64,000 nt of DNA, taken from assembly GCF_017945865.1 (NCBI RefSeq), contig NZ_CP072829.1, positions 124,001 through 188,000 of the forward strand, given 5' to 3'. Each line of letters begins with the position of its first letter. Within the stretch, counting starts at the first letter, position 1. Shown piece after piece: positions 54,001-63,000 of the stretch. The notes below the pieces were generated by a model, which had not been told where the DNA came from, did not search any database, and was given only the letters and a program-made list of their open reading frames with translations. The position numbers and the translations under genes were made by a program. Source of the DNA: Xiamenia xianingshaonis. GTDB lineage: Bacteria > Actinomycetota > Coriobacteriia > Coriobacteriales > Eggerthellaceae.

Positions 54001-57000
54001 CTGACCCAGTGGTACTACCTGCCGGGCAATGGTGGGGAAGATGACACGAACGCTGCTGGTCAGAAGACCTACTGCTTCGAATCCACGCCGCAGTATCGCC
54101 ACGAAGGCACTGGCCTGGTGGTCGAAGTCCTGCCGGCCATGACGTTCGCCGGCCTGACGAACGAAGACATCGAGCTGGTCTACAGCGGCTCCAATGCCGT
54201 CAAGGGCGCCTGGATCCGCAACAAGAGCTTTGGCAAGACCATGACGTGGTACAAGCTGCCTGGCACGGTGTCCACCGATGGCAGCGGAACCACGTTCACG
54301 GTTGATGCGGCGGCTGGCCTTGTGCTGACCGGCACGACGTTCGACGTGCCCAACGACAACGTCGAGCTGGTGTACGACGAAAACGTCTCAATGGGGGTTG
54401 TCGCTGCTTGGGTTGCCAAGAGCGAGCTCGACATCAACGACGTCGCCGCTCTTGCGAGCACCAGAGTTGAAACCAAGACTCAGTGGCTCGGCTACCAGGA
54501 ACTGACGACGAATGACGGCGGCGGATACTCCTTCGCCGGCCTGCTGCCGTCCGTCCAGTTCCATGCCGAAAACGGAACGGCCGTGTCGGTACATCCGGCC
54601 AATATGACGCCGCAAAACGACGTCGTGGCCCTGGCCGCCTACCGCGTCTCCTTGCCCACGATGCCCGAGAACCACGTGCTGACCGCCTACCACACGAGCG
54701 AGGAAGATCCGTCGGCCGGCGCCATGAACGCCGACTCCGACGCCAAGCGCGACCTGCTGCGCGGTCCGCAAGACATGACGAGTGCTGCGGCATATCCGCA
54801 GTTCAAGGCTGAGGGCGAGCAGTCCGACAACGACTACGCGCACGCCACCGGCTTCATCGTGGTGGCGAACAGCGACACCGACAACAGCAGCTCCTATCTC
54901 GGTACCACGCAGACCGACGGCCTGAACGCGCGTTACGTCACCGGTGACGGCGTGAGCAAGGTCCATACCAGCAACCCCGAAGCTGCTGCTGGCCTCGCCA
55001 ACACTGCCTACGACGCCGTCTACCAGACTGCTCGCCCGGACGTGAACCTGGGCCTGTACAAGGTGCCCACGAGCGCCATCAAGGGCTACATCTGGGACGA
55101 CACCGTCTACGACGAAGAGAAGGCCTCCGACGGCATCCAGAACAAGCTGAATCAGGACGGCCAAGAAGGCTCTGAGCCCGGCCTGGCCAACCAGCCCGTG
55201 GCCGCCACCCAGTGGTACTACGTCCCGGCCGACCACCCGTCCTTCGAAGACATCACGGGCAATGCGCCTGCCGGCACCGTCGAGCGCGTCTACGCAAACG
55301 GCGAACTGCCCAAGAAGTCCCTGGCCCAGCTGGTGACGAAGGTCGACAGGGTCGAGGTCAACGCGGCCGACAACCTGATCGCAAAGACCAAGGCCACGGT
55401 CAATGCTCGCAACGAAGTGCTCCGCACGCAAAACGTTGTCGAAGGCCTGAACAATGCCGTTATCGACGCCTATGCTGCGCTGAATGAGGCCAAGCACATT
55501 CTTGCAACTGGTCGCAGCGCCGATGACGACCTTGAACCGGCGACGCAGACGCTGGATGACGCCGCGACGGGCGATAACGCCAATGACGCTCTCGAGCAAG
55601 CGCAAGGCACGCTGGACACTGCTGCGAAGGCTTTGGACGAGCTGAAGAATCTCGCCGCCGATCAGACGATCGAGGGCGTCATCGCCAGCCTGAACATTGA
55701 GACGCAGCAGGATGACGTGGATCGGCTGCAGGCATCCATCCGGACGCTCGACGAGAAGAAGAAAGCTGCCGAAGATGCTCAAAAAGCCTTCACGCAGGCT
55801 GAAACGGCGCTCCAGAACAAGAAGGCCGACGTCGATTACGACAGCATGGAGCAGGCGTTCGAGACCGCAAAGCAGAACAACAACTACGACCAGGCGGTCA
55901 CGAACAAGAAGAACGCCGAAACTGCGGCTTCGAATGCCGAGTCTGCCTACACCCAGGCAATGGAAGCCCTTGAGGGCTATGAGGCAGCGAAGCAAGCCTT
56001 GGATGCTGCCAACGCGGCTCTGGAAAGTGCAAGCGATGACGAAAAGGCTGATAAGGAAAAAGCCGTTGCCGATGCCCAAACTGCGCTCGATAACATCGTG
56101 AACGCCGAGCTTGCCAAGAACGAGGGCTTCAAGACCTTGAGCGATGCCGCCAACACCGCCAAGACCAACCTCGAAAACGCTAAGACCGCGCTCGAAACCG
56201 CCGAAAACGCCATCAAGACCGCGAAGGAGAACTTCGAGGGGGCTAAGCAGGCAATTGCCACCGAGCAGGAGGCCTACAACAACGCGGCCAAGCAGAAGAC
56301 CGAAACCGAGAACGCTTACAACAGTGCTCTTGCCACTGCTAACCTGCCCGGCTACGACGGCGGCAAGGACCTCGACAAGATCAAAGCGCATTACGAAACC
56401 GCGAGTCAGAACCTCGCTGCTGCTGAAGCCAGGCTTGCAGTGCTTAACGTCGCCAAGGATCTTCCGACGCTGCAGACTGCGATCAATGCGGCCAAGGCGG
56501 CCCTTGACAACAACGATGAGTCCGAAGCCGTCAAGGCGCTGAACGACGGTCTGGATGCGGCGGCTGCCATCATCTCCGGCAAGAGCGATCTGGAGACAGC
56601 TGCTACTGACTTGAGCGAGGCGCAGCAAGCCCTTGCCTCGGCCTACAACGAGCTCGATACCGCCAACAGCGACCTGGCCAACGCCGTCAAGCAACTGGTG
56701 AAAAGCTGGATCGCGCAGGCCGACAACGCCGAGCTGACCAAGGCGAACACCACGAAGAACAGCGTCATCAAGATCATTGCGGCCGATGGCGAACTGAAGT
56801 CGCAGTTCGACAATCGGATCGAGACCACCAAGGTTTCCGATGACGCCGAGTCTGTTGTTGGCGCCTGGGTCCAAAACGTCACGTTCGGCAGCGACTTCGT
56901 CACCACCACGGGCTTTGGCACCGGAAACCAGAAGCCGGTCGTCACAAACGGCACGTCGCAGACGGACGTTCGCCACGCGCACAGCGTCGTCGGTGTGGAG

Positions 57001-60000
57001 ACCGCCGACGCCATCTACGAGATGGAGGGCGGCAAGGTCAAACTCAACGAAAACAAGGAACCTGTTGTCGAAGATGCCAGCAAACGCGGCCTGTATACCT
57101 TCGACAACCTGCCCACGGCGGTCGTCCGCACCAGCGCGAGCGGCCAGGACGAATACTTCCTTGCCGCCTACCGGGTGGAACTGGAAGACGTGAAGAGGGA
57201 GATCGGCCTTGGCCCGTGGCACCTGACCACGATGTATCAGGGCGGCGCGCGCGAAACCGATTCCGATTCCTACAAGTTCAACAAGGGCATTGCCGGCAAG
57301 AATGCCGACGGCAAAAAGATCGTCGGCAAGTACCAGATCATCAGCCGCTATCCGGTTGGTGACAAGAGCTATGATGCGACCAATCTTGACGACGGCATGC
57401 TTATGCGTGCCAACAGCGGCCAGGTCATCCTTGCCGACGCGGTTAAGAACGCGAACGGCTATCAGGGTCGTTACCTCAGCCTGACCGGCGACCAAGCCTT
57501 CGAGTCCACCGATGCCAACACGTCGGTCACCTACCAGTGGGCCAATCTGCATGAGAACGACGATGCCAACCCCTTGCCGAGCGAAAAGACCGCTGGCGAC
57601 GTCGGCGAGATCATGCCGGCTACCAGCTCCATCAGCGGCTACGTCTGGCAGGAAAACAAGCGTGACGGCTTCTACAACCACGCTGATTCGTGCGACTACG
57701 AACGTCAGGAAAACAAGATCGAGAACGATCCGAACTCCGACAAGCATGAAGCGCCCGGTTTCGATGAAATCCTGCGCGACGACGACAACAACCTTATCGA
57801 GCAAATCCATTGGGACACCGAAATCGGCTACTACCAGGCCGAAGGCGTGGATGCGAAGAAAGTGTTGCTGCGTCAGTGGTACTTCGTGCCGGCCGACGAC
57901 GAGAAGTTCGATGGCATCCTGAAGGCGTACAACGAAAAGACGCTGCATGACACGATCGAATGGGTCACCGAAGATGGCGAGCCGGTCGATGACACGGTTC
58001 TCGCTTCGGACAGCCCCACTGGCGTCACCGGCGTGTGGGTGCAGGTGAAGAACTTCGGTGACGACGAAGCTTCTGAAAGCTTCCGCGGCACCGAAAGCGA
58101 TCCGTACCATGTGAATGACCGGAACGCCCGTGTGACGATCTCCTTGCCTGCAAATGAAGACCAGGGCTTGCTGGCTGGCAACTATTCCTTCAAGAATCTG
58201 CCGGTGCGCATCGTCGATGCTGACGACAACGAGTACATCGCCGGCTACACGGTTTCGGTGCTGGGCGATCCGGGTCTGAAGGTGACGGCCACCCAGGCTC
58301 AGCTGGAAGACACGCCCGATCCGTTCTTCGATCCCAAAGAGGATGGCGAGAGCGTCGATCCGGACGATTGGAACTCCAATGCGCGCGCCAGGAACACACT
58401 GGGCACGACGCGCTATGACAGCAGGAACTTCCCGCTGGTGTGGAACAAGAAGTATTCCGACGACGGCGCCAAGCACACGATGGACCAGATGCTCGTGCTG
58501 GCCGGCAAGAATGCTGGCAGCCAGTACACGGCGGGCACGTCCTACACGGAAACGATCGGCACCGAAAAGCGGACCGGTTCGGTGAAGTTCGACCTGACCT
58601 ACGGCAAGCGCGAACGTCGTTTGAATGCTGGCTTCATGGACGTGCCGAAGGCGCCCATCAGCGGCATCATTTGGAACGACGCCAACTATGACGGCATCCG
58701 CCAGACCGATGACGGCGCCGAAGAAGGCGTGCCGAACGTATACGTGCGCGTGAAGGCATACTACTGGGCACCGGTCGCCAAGGACGAGAACGGCGAAAAG
58801 AAGTGGGCCTGGGTCAGCTATCCGGAGCTGGGTGACTACGACTACTGCTTCACGACGTCCGACGGCTATACGGCCGAATACGGCATCGACGACGACGGCA
58901 ACCCGGTCAAGATTCTGAAATACAGCGCCAAAAACATCGGTTGCTACACTACGGCCAAGATGCCGACCAGCTTCAACATCGATGGTGTCGACCGCTTGGC
59001 TGGTTATCAGATCGAAGTTATGGACACCGAAGACTATCCGCTGCCGAAGGGTGCCACGCTTACTAAGATTCACGTGGCCGATCCGAATGCGGCGACTTTC
59101 ACCAAGGACATTAGGTCCGAGTCCGACCTGTTCCATACGCAGAGCAACGCTACGTACTTGATGGTCAACCGCGTCGACGACAGCGAAGACGCCGTGACGC
59201 CGAAGTCCGAGCAGATCGAGGGCGTAGACGTGTTGGTGCATCCCGGCGGCGGCATGCGCTACCGCGCCGACGGCATGATTCTCACGGCAGAGCCGTGGGA
59301 TGGCAGAGAGATTGAAGACCAATACAAGTCGGTGTACAACGGCTTGACCTACGACATGCACCTGAACGTTACGGGTTCGACGGGAGCGTCGGGCGGCGAC
59401 GGCGGCCTGATCTTCGTGCCCGCCACGAACCTTGAAGGCATCGTGTGGGACGACGGCTCGCATGACGAGAACGATTCGCTGCTGCCGCGCGCCAACCGCA
59501 AGGACTACAACGGCCTGCAGGACAAAGACGAGAAGGGCCTGGCCGGTCGCGAGCTGTTGCTGACCCAGTGGAAGTACGACAACGCTCAGAAGACGTGGGA
59601 AAAGGTCGACGCGTTCGGCGACGATCTGACGCAAAACGTCAGCTACACGGTGGCGCGTGCGGCCCGCTTGGGCGAGCGCGTGCTTGCCACCGGACATGTG
59701 TCTGCCGCAGCGGTCGAGGGCTACATCATGATGCAGATGGCCGCCGACTACCTGGAGGAAGTCGCTGCTGACGAATCGCTCACTGCCAACAAGCGCGAAG
59801 CGGCTGCCATCGTGCTGTCCGTCGTGCGCAAGGCCGTGGCCGAAGCCGAAGGCACCACCGAGGTGCTGCCGGTCGAGCTGCTGACCATCGCCAACAATGA
59901 CATCCAGGCTCTGGCGACGAGCGATTCTCTCAAGCAGGAGGCGCTTGCCATGGCGAAGGATGCCGTTGCCAAGGCGCTGACCGACACCGTGAACGGCGAC

Positions 60001-63000
60001 ATGGCCGTCTTCGGCGTCACCCCGGAGCCCAATGTGCTCGACCAGGCGTTCCTGAGCGCCAAAGCCGACGCGAAGGCCGCTTCGGTGCTGGTGGTTACCG
60101 ACGACATCGCCAAGCGCAACGCTCTGAACGCTGCCATCGAATGGCTGGCCGCTTACGACGAGGAGCAGGGCATCAGCGAGGCCATGCACAATACGCAGGC
60201 TTACGGTTCTGACGTGACTGACGCCTTGAAGGCCTACCTCACGGTCGAGCTTGGCTTTACTGACGATCGCGCTTCCTGGGCGATGGGCCAACTGCTCGAT
60301 CACGAAGGCAAACGCAGGAATGTCCATATCCAGAAGGCCGACGACGAGATCCGCACCGGCGTTCTGAACGTCAACAAGGACAACGGCGTCGTGTCTACCT
60401 ACACGGGCGACGTGTTCACCAGCGTGGTGACCGACACGGACGGCAGGCTGTCTTACGAGACTGAAATCGTCGGCGACGTGGAGACGCCCGTGACCGACGC
60501 CTATGGCAACAAGGTGCTCAAGACGAACGTCAACGAAACCAACCTGGGCAAGTACTCCTTCAACGACTTGCCGAGCGCCATTGTTTCGCAGGTCGAACAT
60601 GAGCAGGCGGCCGGCGACGCGCAGCTGCCGACCTTCTATGATGCCGTGAAGGGCGAAGAGGGTCAGGTTGAAAGCTATGCTCCGGCCGACGAAGCCGAGA
60701 AGGTCGAGCTGTTTGGCGACACGTATTCGCTCGTGTCCTACCAGCTTGAGATCAACGGCCTTGAAAGCAATGCGGAAGACGGCAACTACGTGCTGACGCG
60801 TTACCATGCGCAGCCCAAGTCTGCTGCCGAGGAGAAGCACTTCGACACCGATTCCGACACGGCCACGTCGGCGCGCTCTGGCTATGCCGGCGGCATGGTC
60901 GTGAGCGATCAGACCACGGCTACCGAGATCAAGGACAACGCAGCCGGCAAACCGACGCTCACCAGCACGCGTGCCAACACGGCGCTGGAGGAAGAGTCCG
61001 ATCCGGCCGACGCGGTTGCCGATCGCCTGAACACAAAGGGCGCCCGCATCATCTTGGCGAGCGAGGGCGTTGCCAAGCCGACTGAGGGCGAGCCTGACGC
61101 TGCGGTGAAATACACGCATCTGGCCGACACCGACGACTATGCCGTGGTGCCCGTCGACCATGTGCTGGCGACCGACTACGTCAGCGACGTGACCGGCGCC
61201 ATCGGGTACGACTGGCTGACCATCGACACCGAAGCGAAGAAGGTCAAGGTCGACAAGCCGGTCATCAAGGGAGACACAACCGGCAAGGCCACCTTCGGCG
61301 AGGTCGAGAAGATCGAAACGGTCGAGGTCGACAAGCCGGCAACCGTGAACGTCAACGGCGGCGACACCGGCATGGTCACCCCGACGAAGCAGAAGATCAC
61401 CGGCATTCTGTGGAACGACAAGAACAACGACGGCCTGCAGACGTTCAAGGTCGAGAACGGCAAACGCGAAAGCGAAGAGGCCCGTAACGGTTACGACGTG
61501 GCCCTGGAGCGCTACTACTTCCTGCCGAACGAGGACGGCACGGGCGAGTGGGTGCTCGACCGCGAGTTCACGCTGGCCACGACCACGGACAAAACGAGCG
61601 GCACGACCGCTTACACCGACGAATACAACAACACGACCGAGACCGGCAAGATCGCACTCGGCCCGGCCACCGGCGCCAGCGCTCTGCTGGGCTTTGGCCA
61701 GGAACTGAGCGCCGACAATCAGACCGTTCTGCAGAACGGCGCCTACGAGTTCGACGACCTTGATCCCGCAGGCCGCATCGACCTGAAAGAGGCGCGCTAC
61801 GACGCCTACCTGCAGAAGAAGGCCGCCTATGACAGCGACAAGGCTGCCTACGATGCCGCTGAGGCGGCTGGAGAATCCGGCCTCGTCGAGCCGACCGCCC
61901 CGACTGCGGTCGAGGCTCCTGCCGAAGGCGCCGAGCCCGACCTGCGGTGGGTCGTCTACGGCTACAAGGTGAAGGTCACCGACTCCCGCGTCGCAACGGG
62001 CCTGCAGCTCAAGTCAAAGTACCAGGTACGGGGACAGAACGGCACGTATGAGAACGACTCCGACTTGGCCGATGATTGCTACCTGACCGCCGACAGCGAG
62101 TACATCGTTCTGCTCGACGTGGTCAACGAAGAAGGCCGCACGGTCGACGGCGAGCTGTCCAACGCCTCCAACATTGTCTTCGCTCCGGCGTCCAACAACG
62201 CCGACCAGCCGGCCGCCTACGTGGCGCCCGCCGAAGAAGGCGAGGAGCAGGGCGAACCCAAGGCCATGACGAAGAACGTCGGCGACTCGGCCCAGACGCT
62301 CGTGGCCTACGACCTGGCCTTCGCCAGCGACCGCGATGGCAACGACGGCGGCATCATCGACCTGCCCACCTACAAGATCGACGGCTACGTCTGGCAGGAC
62401 TTCGACTACAACGGCCTGTACGACTTCGATGACCGCTTCGTCTTCAACTACGTGCGCGACATCTCCGGCGATTTCGTCCGCTGCGACGACAAGGGCAACT
62501 ACTCCTTCATCAAGGGCATCGAAGACGGCCAGCCGGTTACCGTGACTGGCACCGCGGTGCTCCCCACGCTCGAGCATGATCTTGACGCGCTGGCCGGAGA
62601 AGCCACCGAAGAAAGTCCGCTCTATGTCCGCAACACCGACACCGGCTACCTTATGGTGTCGAGCAAGGCCCATGAAGACGGCTACAACGGCAAGGAAGTC
62701 ATCCTGAAGAAATGGTACTTCGATCCGGAGGTCGTGCATCAGGAGCCCGTGAAGGACGAGGAAGGGGTCACCCAGCGAGACGATGCCGACAACATCCTGT
62801 ACAAGGACGTCCAGGGCACCTGGCTGCTGTGGGAGAACGACTACGTGCCGGTCGACTCCACGGTTGCGGCTCCGACCGAGGCCGACGCCAACGCGACGAA
62901 GACCACCGAGTACGGCGACTGGACGACGCCCGAGAAGGTCGAGGTTGAAAAAGCGGACGGCACCAAGGAGAAGGTCAACGCCACGGTTGCCATCCCTGAA

